Source: Niabella sp. (GTDB taxonomy: Bacteria; Bacteroidota; Bacteroidia; Chitinophagales; Chitinophagaceae). From it: a DNA stretch of 64,000 nucleotides. Shown here in pieces: positions 34,918-43,528 of the stretch. Under the pieces are notes generated by a model. That model was not told the origin of the DNA, did no database searches, and saw nothing but the letters and a program-made list of their open reading frames with translations. Position numbers and translations under genes: made by a program. Each line of letters begins with the position of its first letter. Positions within the stretch are counted from its first letter, which is position 1. Where the stretch lies: contig JAGIAT010000002.1 of assembly GCA_017744715.1 (NCBI GenBank), positions 62,001 to 126,000 of the forward strand, read 5' to 3'.

Positions 34918-36750
34918 TTATTTATTCTGCGATTGCAGCCACAAATGGAAACTAAAAATGTACCACAATAATACTTCATTCGCCATTGACCCCGCGTTAC
35001 GCTGATTAATCAGCTTCGAAACCTCTTTGCGATTAAACATAGCTGCCGGACTTTTCAGGGTAGCAACCAATTGATCATTGTAATGTTTTCTGATCCATTG
35101 CTGCAATGGCACCGAAAACCCACGTTTAGGAAGATCAAACAATGCTACAGGCAGATAACGGGCCAACAATTTCTTCAGAATGTATTTTGTTACTCCATTG
35201 CGTATTTTAAATCGGCCCGGCAACTTTGCAGCAAACTCAATCAGCCGGTGATCTAAAAAGGGCTCCCTTCCCTCAATACTGTTAAACATTGTAGCCCGGT
35301 CTACTTTAATCAGATTATTATTGGTCAAATAATGCTTAAGATCCCATTCGCACATTTTATTTAATAATGTATCTCCTCCATTACTTTGCTGCAATGGCTC
35401 AACATATTGTGGAAATAGTTTTCTTAATGTGCTTACAGAACTATTCCGAATAATTCTTTGATAAAAGCTGCTAAACTGATCCGCTCCCATAATATCAGCA
35501 AACCGGCCCATGCGATTTGCCGAACGCCCCGGGAAAAAAGCACCTCCAATGCGAAGCATTTTCTCCGCAGTAGCGTTTAGTATCTTTGGATTCCGGGCTA
35601 TTTGCCCCCAGCGATTTAGATATTCTGTATAACGCACATATCCTCCAAACAGTTCGTCTCCTCCATCTGCACTTAGTACAACCTTCGCCCCGCTTTCTTT
35701 TGCCAATTGAGAAACAAATGTGGTAGGAATACAAGACGTATCACCGTGCGGTTCGTCGTAAATATCATAAAAGTGGTCAAGAATATCAAACGCAAATTCG
35801 GGAGTTAGGATCATCTCTTTATGATCTGTTCCTAAATAATCAGCAATTTTTTTTGCATCACTCGATTCGTCATACCGGGCATCTTTAAAGCCAACGGTAA
35901 ATGTTTTTATTTTACCGTAGTGTCGGGCTAAAACAGCAGCAACTAAAGAACTATCAACACCTGAACTTAAAAAAACACCAACTGGTACGTCTGCTACCAT
36001 TCTATATTTAAATGCCTCTACAATTAAATGCTCCAACTCATCTAAAACATCATCATCTTTTCTATTTTCCCATTCCTTATTCTCAGCAAATGCAATTGAC
36101 CAATATTCAACCAATCGAGACTGTCCATCCTTAAAATGCAAATAACACCCCGGAGGCACCCTTTTAACTCCTTTGTATATAGCTGAATTATCAACAATAT
36201 ATCCTAACGATAAAAATGACGACAACGCTTCGTTGCTAACGCTTTTTTCCTTCTTGAACAAATATTGATTTATTCCATTCAGGTCGCTTGAAAATGCAAT
36301 TGTTTTATTACCTTCAGCATAATATAGCGGCTTAACACCTACCCGGTCTCTTATCAAATACAATTCCATTGCAACTTTATCGTATAATGCAATTGCAAAC
36401 ATCCCCACAAACTTCTGTACACAGTTTATTCCCCAACAATGAAAAGCCTTCAACACAACTTCTGTATCTGATTCCGATTCGAACACATAATTTTTAGCAA
36501 TCAGTTCCTTCTGTATATCTCTATAATTATATATTTCTCCATTAAATACAATAACCAGATTCCCGAAAAACATAGGCTGATGCCCTCTATTCGAAAGGTC
36601 GATGATCGATAACCGTCGATGTCCCATTCCAACACCATCAGCAAAAAAAACGCCTTGATCATCGGGTCCACGCCTTTCAAGAGCGTTTGTCATATCAATT
36701 AAAGCGGCCCTATCTTTTGTGCCATCAATAAAGCCTGTAATGCCACACAT
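34918..36750 (-). CDS. asnB: Asparagine synthase-type amidotransferase (copy 2)
   Basis: 610 residues, paralogous to the asnB at 31647. Cys2 glutaminase (MCGITGFIDGTKD), RRLSIIDLSNRGHQPM, FNGEIYNYRDI; synthetase half with FLSSGVDSSLVAAVL, where the PP-loop's usual SGG reads SSG, and SADGGDELFGGYVRY. It begins with ATG. DNA is more A+T-rich than copy 1, so the two were probably acquired separately rather than duplicated in place. Two copies in one glycan locus suggest two amidation events or two acceptors. Confidence 0.92.
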   Translation of the reverse strand: MCGITGFIDGTKDRAALIDMTNALERRGPDDQGVFFADGVGMGHRRLSIIDLSNRGHQPMFFGNLVIVFNGEIYNYRDIQKELIAKNYVFESESDTEVVLKAFHCWGINCVQKFVGMFAIALYDKVAMELYLIRDRVGVKPLYYAEGNKTIAFSSDLNGINQYLFKKEKSVSNEALSSFLSLGYIVDNSAIYKGVKRVPPGCYLHFKDGQSRLVEYWSIAFAENKEWENRKDDDVLDELEHLIVEAFKYRMVADVPVGVFLSSGVDSSLVAAVLARHYGKIKTFTVGFKDARYDESSDAKKIADYLGTDHKEMILTPEFAFDILDHFYDIYDEPHGDTSCIPTTFVSQLAKESGAKVVLSADGGDELFGGYVRYTEYLNRWGQIARNPKILNATAEKMLRIGGAFFPGRSANRMGRFADIMGADQFSSFYQRIIRNSSVSTLRKLFPQYVEPLQQSNGGDTLLNKMCEWDLKHYLTNNNLIKVDRATMFNSIEGREPFLDHRLIEFAAKLPGRFKIRNGVTKYILKKLLARYLPVALFDLPKRGFSVPLQQWIRKHYNDQLVATLKSPAAMFNRKEVSKLINQRNAGSMANEVLLWYIFSFHLWLQSQNK

Positions 36751-36794
36751 ATATATAATTTAACTCTTCAACAATTACTAATACACAACAGTCA

Positions 36795-37712
36795 TCAATA
36801 CCTAATAACTTTTTTTACTACTTCCTTGAAGTCCTGTTTTGACCAGGTCCAATTTCTTATTAATATCTTTAGAGCCGGTATTTTGGGCAACGTTTTAACA
36901 TATTCATAGATAGCTGTTTTTCTTTTTTTAAGAGCATTTTCTTTGAACCAGGTTTCTATTCTTTTTTCCTCCCCATATTTCAGGGCTTCATCCGCTATTG
37001 ACCTCAACATTTTAACTTCCTTATCTACATTTGTAACTGACAGTGTATAGGATGCGTTATTCCCATGGGACCGCCAAACACCCACCCATTTTTTTTCTAT
37101 CAGGACAAACCCCTTTAGGGCCAAACGACAAATAGAGTCAGTATCCGCACCTAAAGAATCTAAAGAATAAAAATTCGTCGCAAGAGCAAGTGATCTTTTG
37201 TATATCACTGCGAAGTGTTGTCCTATTGCTCCGTATTTATAAAACCCCAATACATAATCGAGGCCCTTTAATTTTGTTAGCTGATGCTTCAAAAATATAG
37301 GTGCAGGAACCAGTTCTCCGCTATTTTCTATCAATGATGATGCGGCTGCTACATACATAACCAGATCCGGATCTTCATTAACCTGTTTTAAAGCTCCTGA
37401 AATAAATGTTGGATCCGAATAATAATCATCTCCATCCAGCATTACCATCCAATCTCCTTTAGCCAGTTGATATAGAATATACCGGTAATTGGCTACCCTG
37501 CCCAAATTAGAGGTTGTTCGGTAAATTTTGACCCTGGGGTCCCGGATCTTATTGATCATTTCGAATGTCCGGTCCGTTGAATTATCATCGCAAACAATAA
37601 TTTCCAAATTTGGATAATCCTGGTTTAGAGCGCTGGTAATAGCGGTTTCAATATACCTCTCCTGATTAAATGTTGGTATAGCAATTGTAACTAAAGGATT
37701 CAACTTATCCAC
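36795..37712 (-). CDS. Glycosyltransferase family 2 (GT-A)
   Basis: Inverting GT-A enzyme of 305 residues: VTIAIPTFNQERYIETAI, IVCDDNSTDRT, and the metal-binding MLDGDDYYSDP. The C-terminal third is basic and without membrane segments. Predicted to transfer one sugar to the undecaprenyl-linked acceptor. It lies between the flippase gene and asnB copy 2, in the A+T-rich segment. Confidence 0.92.
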   Translation of the reverse strand: MDKLNPLVTIAIPTFNQERYIETAITSALNQDYPNLEIIVCDDNSTDRTFEMINKIRDPRVKIYRTTSNLGRVANYRYILYQLAKGDWMVMLDGDDYYSDPTFISGALKQVNEDPDLVMYVAAASSLIENSGELVPAPIFLKHQLTKLKGLDYVLGFYKYGAIGQHFAVIYKRSLALATNFYSLDSLGADTDSICRLALKGFVLIEKKWVGVWRSHGNNASYTLSVTNVDKEVKMLRSIADEALKYGEEKRIETWFKENALKKRKTAIYEYVKTLPKIPALKILIRNWTWSKQDFKEVVKKVIRY

Positions 37713-37756
37713 TGTGTTTTTCTTTACTTAATTATTGTAGAACTGTTCCAATCGGA

Positions 37757-39280
37757 TCATTTAAAAAATGTGATCTTCCCTTTAAGTACACCATACAAAA
37801 TGGTTCTGGTGTCCCTGAGAATCAAAATATAAAAACAACATCCCATAGCAATCAGCAAAAATATTACCAGAAAATTGTTGCCAGATAAGAAATACCTGTT
37901 GGCGTATTTAACTGCGAAAAAAATACTTGCCGAGAGAAGAACCGGCAAGTAAAATATTGTTTTAAACCAATAACCCAGTTGGCCTTTTAAATACAAGCGG
38001 TGAAATATGGGTAACGATATTGTAAAAACAAGCACATTGTAAAGCAGCCAACAGCAACCTGCTCCGAATGCACCATACAATTTAGTAGCAATTATAACAC
38101 TTGGAACTATTATTATTGCAGCAATCGTATTCTGCAATAAGCCATATCTAACATTTCCCTTACCTAAGGTATAGAAATAGAACATAGATGTGATACTATT
38201 AATAAATGAACCGATCGTCACAACCTGTAAAATAGGTGTAGTCTCCCTCACCAGTTTTTCATTCTGTGTCCATAACTGCAAAATATCGTGTGCAAACACA
38301 ATAATAACACATGCTATAGGAGCCAAGGTGATTATTAACCATTTGCAACTTCTGTAATATAAATCATCAAATTCCTTAAACATATGTTTTGCCTGGAATC
38401 TATTAAATGCAGGAAGAACCACATTTACAACCGGCAATGCAATTAATGAAAGTGTTCCGGCCACTAAAAAGGCAATGTTATAGTATCCAACATATTCTAA
38501 ATAAAGAAATTTAGAAACCACAATTTTGTCAACCTGCAAAATACAGAACGCAATTATGGATGTACCAGTCATACCAACAGCAAAACTCTTTATTTTACGG
38601 AGTATGGCAATCGAAAAAAATTTCGACCCGCCCTTTAGATTTATTATCCTATAACTATAAATTCTTAAAGCGAATGTTAGGGCCACTTGAACAATCAATT
38701 GCCAAATAAAATAAACCTGAATATCTGACGAGATATAGGCAATAACCAAAACCCCACCTACATTTTTTAAAATAGAACCTACAAGATTAATGATCGCATT
38801 TTGTCCCTGACGTTGCATACCATTTATAACACCATCATATACAGATGTGGGGAATTGAAAGATAAAAATAAACGCCATTAATATAACACAGTTTTTTACC
38901 TGCCCCAGTCCAAGATCTTTCACATTTATCCAGCTTTGAGCTATATATGATGATAGCAATACCAAGGCAATTCCTGCCACAATAGCAATAGACCAATTAA
39001 CAAGCTCTATACTATACACCAAGCTGCCTTTTCTAATTGCAGATACATTTTTTGCATCCATAATGGCAATTTCCCGATTAGCGGATGCACTTAACCCCAT
39101 ATCCAGAAGCAAAAGGGCGCTGGTTAACGTTGTGTAAAACGCCACCAATCCATAGCTTTCGGCGCCTAAAAACCGGATATAAACCGGCAATAGTACAACC
39201 CCCAACAATGTTGAAATGACACGGGAAAGAAAAATCAGTCCAACCTTAAATGCAGATCTATTAAAAAACGCCTTAAACAA
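37757..39280 (-). CDS. Wzx-type oligosaccharide flippase
   Basis: MATE/MOP-superfamily flippase that moves the undecaprenyl-linked repeat unit across the inner membrane. The 507 residues form about 12-14 hydrophobic helices, with the typical N-terminal SRVISTLLGVVLLPVYIRFL and a central IAFLVAGTLSLIALPVVNVV. It is the only flippase in the window and defines the locus as Wzx/Wzy-dependent. A 119-bp spacer separates it from the oxidoreductase gene upstream. Confidence 0.9.
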   Translation of the reverse strand: MFKAFFNRSAFKVGLIFLSRVISTLLGVVLLPVYIRFLGAESYGLVAFYTTLTSALLLLDMGLSASANREIAIMDAKNVSAIRKGSLVYSIELVNWSIAIVAGIALVLLSSYIAQSWINVKDLGLGQVKNCVILMAFIFIFQFPTSVYDGVINGMQRQGQNAIINLVGSILKNVGGVLVIAYISSDIQVYFIWQLIVQVALTFALRIYSYRIINLKGGSKFFSIAILRKIKSFAVGMTGTSIIAFCILQVDKIVVSKFLYLEYVGYYNIAFLVAGTLSLIALPVVNVVLPAFNRFQAKHMFKEFDDLYYRSCKWLIITLAPIACVIIVFAHDILQLWTQNEKLVRETTPILQVVTIGSFINSITSMFYFYTLGKGNVRYGLLQNTIAAIIIVPSVIIATKLYGAFGAGCCWLLYNVLVFTISLPIFHRLYLKGQLGYWFKTIFYLPVLLSASIFFAVKYANRYFLSGNNFLVIFLLIAMGCCFYILILRDTRTILYGVLKGKITFFK

Positions 39281-39399
39281 CTACTCTTATTTTAAACGAC
39301 TACTTCCAAATGGTGCAGATATTCTTTCCTTAAAAGAATCTATTATTGATCAAGTAGTCACATTAATATTAATTCTTTTTTTTGGGGTCCAAGCAATAG

Positions 39400-40407
39400 T
39401 CAACGATCAGCCTGATTCATAATTCTTTCAATAGTATGAACAACAGTTACCCCATCAACTGCAACATGCATATCTTCATTCCTCATCCAAAGTTGTTTTA
39501 ACATCCTATCGAGATAGCGAACGTGATTAACTACGCTATCCGAAACTTCAGATTTGTTTGAATTGTCGGCAACCGGTGTTTTCAATGCTTTAAAATCTTT
39601 GATATGACAATATTCCATGCGCTCCATATATTGCCCCCCCACCTTTACAGACCCATTCTCCGCAATTACCGTAATACTGCTTTCCAGGTTTTTATCCCAA
39701 ACTGCGGTGGTATAATTCAGGCATCCCATACCTCCGTTTACAAAATCAAACTGAACAATCCCCGTATCTTCTATTTCAATAGAACCGCCATGACCGAAAT
39801 TTTTCAGTTTTGCCTGGATATTGGTTAAGTCTCCAAAACACCAAAGCAGCAGATCAATAAAATGACTAAATTGTGTAAACAATACGCCACCATCCAGTTC
39901 CTTAGTGCCATGCCAACTGCCTTTTTTATAATAGCGCTCATCCCGGTTCCAGAAACAATTAACCTGAACTAAAAAAATCTTCCCCAGCACGCCGCTATCT
40001 ACCACCTCCTTTAACCAGGTACTTACAGGGCTAAACCGGTTCTGCATCATTACAAATACCTGCCGCTGTACATCGGCAGCTTTTGCGACAATGGCTTCAG
40101 CATCGGCGCTGTTCAATGCCATCGGCTTTTCAATCAATACATGCTTCCGGGCATCAAGACATTTTAAAGCCTGCTGTGCATGCAGCCCGTTGGGCGTAGC
40201 AATTACAACTACATCTGTTTCCGCGGCAGCTGATGATTCCAGAAAATGATCCAGATCCCTGTAAAAAGGAATGCCAGGCAATTCCTGCTGCGGATGCATG
40301 TCTACAACTGCCGTTAACGCGCAATCAGGGTGCTCCCCAATCACAGTTACATGCCGTTTTCCCATATGTCCGTACCCAACAACTGCAAATCTTGTTTTTC
40401 CGCTCAC
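39400..40407 (-). CDS. Gfo/Idh/MocA oxidoreductase, WbpB/WlbA-like
   Basis: NAD-dependent sugar dehydrogenase of 335 residues: Rossmann motif VVGYGHMGKRH (9-19), VIATPNGLHAQQAL, and the catalytic lysine in EKPMALN. Family and placement directly before a WbpD-like acetyltransferase point to the enzyme oxidising the 3-hydroxyl of UDP-N-acetylglucosaminuronate, the second step towards 2,3-diamino-2,3-dideoxy-glucuronate. The partner dehydrogenase (WbpA) and aminotransferase (WbpE) are not in this window. The gene ends 4 bp before... the acetyltransferase stop is upstream by 4 bp, so the two are tightly linked. Confidence 0.82.
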   Translation of the reverse strand: MSGKTRFAVVGYGHMGKRHVTVIGEHPDCALTAVVDMHPQQELPGIPFYRDLDHFLESSAAAETDVVVIATPNGLHAQQALKCLDARKHVLIEKPMALNSADAEAIVAKAADVQRQVFVMMQNRFSPVSTWLKEVVDSGVLGKIFLVQVNCFWNRDERYYKKGSWHGTKELDGGVLFTQFSHFIDLLLWCFGDLTNIQAKLKNFGHGGSIEIEDTGIVQFDFVNGGMGCLNYTTAVWDKNLESSITVIAENGSVKVGGQYMERMEYCHIKDFKALKTPVADNSNKSEVSDSVVNHVRYLDRMLKQLWMRNEDMHVAVDGVTVVHTIERIMNQADR

Positions 40408-40411
40408 CTCT

Positions 40412-40990
40412 CTAAGACTTTTTATATACGGTTCCGCTTCTCAGTTCATACCCCTCACCGCTTTCCGGGCAAACCGCTATTCCTTCTGCATCAAACTGTA
40501 GCTTATGCCCATATTCACTCATCCAACCCGTTTGGCGCGCGGGGTTACCTACTACCAGGGCATAAGCGGGTACATCCTTTGTAACCACGGCCCCCGCACC
40601 AATAAAAGCATACGCACCAATCATACTACCACAAACGACGGTTGCATTGGCGCCGATGGTTGCACCCTTTTTCACCAAAGTCTGTTTATATTCATTTTTA
40701 CGGCTGATCGCGCTACGGGGATTTATCACATTGGTAAAGACCATACTGGGTCCCAGGAACACGTCGTCCTCACAGATGACGCCTTCATAAATGGACACAT
40801 TGTTCTGTACCCGCACATTATTGCCAAGAACCACCTTGGAAGCGATCATCACATTCTGACCGAGATTACAATGTTCCCCGATCGTACACCCCGGCATGAT
40901 ATGCGAAAAGTGCCAGATCTTTGTGCCAGCCCCTATATTGCAGCCTTCATCGATAACGGCAGAAGAATGTGCGAAGAAATTTGCAGACAT
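40412..40990 (-). CDS. Left-handed beta-helix N-acetyltransferase, WbpD/WlbB-like
   Basis: Trimeric hexapeptide-repeat acyltransferase of 192 residues with repeats from about 8 to 150 ([37 protein letters not shown]) and a final [20 protein letters not shown]. The pattern [18 protein letters not shown] is typical of the enzymes that acetylate the 3-amino group of UDP-2-acetamido-3-amino-glucuronate. It is 4 bp upstream of the WbpB-like gene in the direction of transcription, supporting one pathway. Confidence 0.88.
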   Translation of the reverse strand: MSANFFAHSSAVIDEGCNIGAGTKIWHFSHIMPGCTIGEHCNLGQNVMIASKVVLGNNVRVQNNVSIYEGVICEDDVFLGPSMVFTNVINPRSAISRKNEYKQTLVKKGATIGANATVVCGSMIGAYAFIGAGAVVTKDVPAYALVVGNPARQTGWMSEYGHKLQFDAEGIAVCPESGEGYELRSGTVYKKS

Positions 40991-41047
40991 TACCTATATC
41001 TCTAAATGTCGGAATACTAAATTCCAAATATCAAATACCAGAGCTGG

Positions 41048-41452
41048 TTAAACCGGGTACCGGTGCTCATCATTGGTGGTACCCACGGGGTGGTCTGCCA
41101 TTACGACGATTTTTGAGTTGGCTTCCAGTGCCTGCAAACAAAAAATATGACCCGGCGGTATATGCAGCACATCAAGTGCACCGGCTTTTAATATAAAAAC
41201 AACGGTGTCTTTCTCATTCAGATCCGGTTCCCGCCAGTTGTTGACGGACTTTACTTTTACCTGAAACCCGCCGGTTACAACGGTAAACCATCTGTTCTCA
41301 ATCTCATGCCCCATCCATCCCCTTACCAAAGCGGTGTTGTTGTGCTCAATTGTATAGATCCGCCTTACAGGTTCCAGATCAAACTGGTTGTTGTACAACA
41401 GCTGCCCCCGCCCGTCAACATGATTGCCGCCCTGCAGTAACCGTGCATCCAT
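41048..41452 (-). CDS. WxcM-like cupin, sugar isomerase/epimerase-like
   Basis: A small cupin of 134 residues with VRGWMGHEIENRWFTVVTGG, DVLHIPPGHIFCLQALE and VMADHPVG, as in WxcM/FdtA-like proteins that isomerise dTDP-4-keto-6-deoxyhexoses. It sits 1 bp behind rfbA, where rfbC would be expected, so it probably acts on the RfbB product. ATG 41452 is preferred over the longer frame from 41563, since the extra 37 residues are merely rfbA read in another frame. The exact reaction (3,4-isomerisation or epimerisation) cannot be told. Confidence 0.75.
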   Translation of the reverse strand: MDARLLQGGNHVDGRGQLLYNNQFDLEPVRRIYTIEHNNTALVRGWMGHEIENRWFTVVTGGFQVKVKSVNNWREPDLNEKDTVVFILKAGALDVLHIPPGHIFCLQALEANSKIVVMADHPVGTTNDEHRYPV

Positions 41453-41453
41453 A

Positions 41454-42311
41454 TTACCTGATTTTCCGGAGATATTCCCCATAACCACTTTTGGCCAGTT
41501 CTTCCGCCAAGAAGTGTAATTGTTCTTTATTAATAAACCCGTTCCGGTATGCAATTTCTTCAATACAGCCGATCTTTAAGCCCTGTCGCTTTTCAATCAC
41601 CCGTACAAACTCGGAGGCGTCGGTTAGCGAATCAAAGGTACCGGTATCCAGCCATGCCGTGCCCCGGTCTAATACCGCTACCTGCAACCGGCCGTTTTTC
41701 AGGTATTCTTTATTAACATCCGTGATCTCATATTCCCCACGGGGAGACGGCTTCAGATTTTTTGCGATCTCTACGACACTGTTGTCATAAAAATAGAGGC
41801 CTGGCACCGCATAATTCGATTTGGGTGCAGCGGGCTTTTCTTCTATTGATTGCGCTACCCTGTTTTCATCAAACTCCACCACGCCATACCGCTCCGGGTC
41901 GGATACCTGGTATGCAAATACATACCCACCTTCGACATCCGTTAATTTCTTTAGTTGCGAACCCAGTCCTACCCCATGAAAAATATTATCTCCCAGTACC
42001 AACGCTACTTTATCCGTGCCGATAAAATCTGCCCCGATTACAAAGGCCTGTGCCAGCCCGTTGGGTTGTTCCTGCACGGCAAATTCAAAGCGGCAACCGA
42101 TGCGCGCGCCGTCGCCCAGCAAGCGTTTGAATCCCGGCTGGTCTTCCGGTGTCGTAATAATAAGCACCTCGCGGATCCCGGCCATCATCAGCACGGAAAG
42201 CGGGTAATAGATCATCGGTTTATCGTAGATCGGCATCAGCTGTTTGCTGATCGCTTTTGTAATAGGGTATAAACGGGTGCCGGAGCCGCCGGCTAAAATG
42301 ATTCCTTTCAT
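41454..42311 (-). CDS. rfbA: Glucose-1-phosphate thymidylyltransferase
   Basis: Makes dTDP-glucose from glucose 1-phosphate and dTTP, the entry to dTDP-deoxysugars. The 285 residues include [20 protein letters not shown] (nucleotide loop), [24 protein letters not shown] and [19 protein letters not shown]. Length and motifs are those of RmlA. It follows rfbB by 75 bp and is followed directly by the cupin gene. Confidence 0.96.
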   Translation of the reverse strand: MKGIILAGGSGTRLYPITKAISKQLMPIYDKPMIYYPLSVLMMAGIREVLIITTPEDQPGFKRLLGDGARIGCRFEFAVQEQPNGLAQAFVIGADFIGTDKVALVLGDNIFHGVGLGSQLKKLTDVEGGYVFAYQVSDPERYGVVEFDENRVAQSIEEKPAAPKSNYAVPGLYFYDNSVVEIAKNLKPSPRGEYEITDVNKEYLKNGRLQVAVLDRGTAWLDTGTFDSLTDASEFVRVIEKRQGLKIGCIEEIAYRNGFINKEQLHFLAEELAKSGYGEYLRKIR

Positions 42312-42386
42312 GAATGCGAATTATAACTTTCTTTCCGGAAAAAGATCTCCGTTGACATATCATTTCGTTCGATTCGTTGCATTCGG

Positions 42387-43439
42387 CTAATGCGCATACT
42401 GCTGCTCATAATACGCCTGGTACGCCCCGCTCGTCACATGATCCAGCCATTCTTTGTTGTCCAGATACCAATCGATCGTTTTGGAAAGGCCCTCCTCGAA
42501 GGTAACAGAGGGTGCCCAGCCCAGCTCTTTGTGGATCTTACCTGCATCAATGGCATACCGCAGGTCGTGCCCAGGCCGGTCTTTTACAAACGTAATGAGT
42601 TGTTCGCTGGTACCTGCCGGGCGTTGGAGTTTTTCATCCATCTGTTTGCACAGCAGTTTTACCAGGTCGATATTCTTCCACTCATTAAAGCCTCCCACAT
42701 TGTAGTTTTCCCCAGCGGCACCCTGATGAAATACCAGGTCTATTGCCCGGGCATGATCGATTACATACAACCAGTCGCGCGTATATTTTCCGTCTCCATA
42801 CACCGGCAGCGGCTTGTTGTGGATGATATTGTGAATCATCAACGGGATCAGTTTTTCGGGGAAATGATTGGGCCCGTAATTATTGGAACAGTTGGTCAGC
42901 ACCACCGGTAATCCATAAGTATCTGAATAAGCGTATACAAAATGATCGGAAGATGCTTTGGAGGCCGAATAAGGTGAATGCGGATCATATTTTGTCGCTT
43001 CCGTAAAGAAACCGGTCTCTCCCAATGCCCCGTACACCTCGTCGGTGGAAACATGATGAAACCGTTTGCCCGTATAATCTTCCTTCCACAATTCCTTGGC
43101 GGCATTCAGGAGGTTTACAGTTCCGATCACATTGGTATATACAAAGTCCAGGGGAGATGTGATCGAGCGGTCTACATGACTCTCTGCCGCCAGGTGGATC
43201 ACCCCATCCGGTTGATATTTATCAAATACTGCTTTCACGGCTTCGGCGTCAACAATATTTGCTTTTTCAAAAATATAATTGGGCGAACTTTCTATATCCT
43301 TAAGATTTTCAAGATTCCCTGCATAGGTCAGTGCATCCAGGTTGATGATGGTATATTCCGGATACTTCGTTACAAACAGCCGCACAACATGTGACCCAAT
43401 AAATCCTGCTCCGCCGGTAATAATAATTTTTTTAGACAT
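42387..43439 (-). CDS. rfbB: dTDP-glucose 4,6-dehydratase
   Basis: Second step of dTDP-deoxysugar synthesis, giving dTDP-4-keto-6-deoxyglucose with NAD as tightly bound cofactor. The 350 residues have ITGGAGFIGSHVVRLF, HLAAESHVDRSI, VSTDEVYG and the YSASKASSD catalytic YxxxK, followed by TNCSNNYGPNHFPEKLIPLM in two parts. Classical RmlB. It lies 89 bp downstream of the tyrosine kinase gene. rfbC and rfbD are absent from the window. Confidence 0.97.
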   Translation of the reverse strand: MSKKIIITGGAGFIGSHVVRLFVTKYPEYTIINLDALTYAGNLENLKDIESSPNYIFEKANIVDAEAVKAVFDKYQPDGVIHLAAESHVDRSITSPLDFVYTNVIGTVNLLNAAKELWKEDYTGKRFHHVSTDEVYGALGETGFFTEATKYDPHSPYSASKASSDHFVYAYSDTYGLPVVLTNCSNNYGPNHFPEKLIPLMIHNIIHNKPLPVYGDGKYTRDWLYVIDHARAIDLVFHQGAAGENYNVGGFNEWKNIDLVKLLCKQMDEKLQRPAGTSEQLITFVKDRPGHDLRYAIDAGKIHKELGWAPSVTFEEGLSKTIDWYLDNKEWLDHVTSGAYQAYYEQQYAH

Positions 43440-43528
43440 TTGATATAGACGTTAAATATTAGATGCTGGATATTGGAACATCAAGCATTCTGTTCATTAC
43501 GCAAAATTCCTGCCATCACTGCTCATTA

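Noticed and set aside
41453..41563. Longer N-terminus for the WxcM-like cupin
   Set aside because: It overlaps the end of rfbA in another frame and the family homology begins at the internal ATG 41452.
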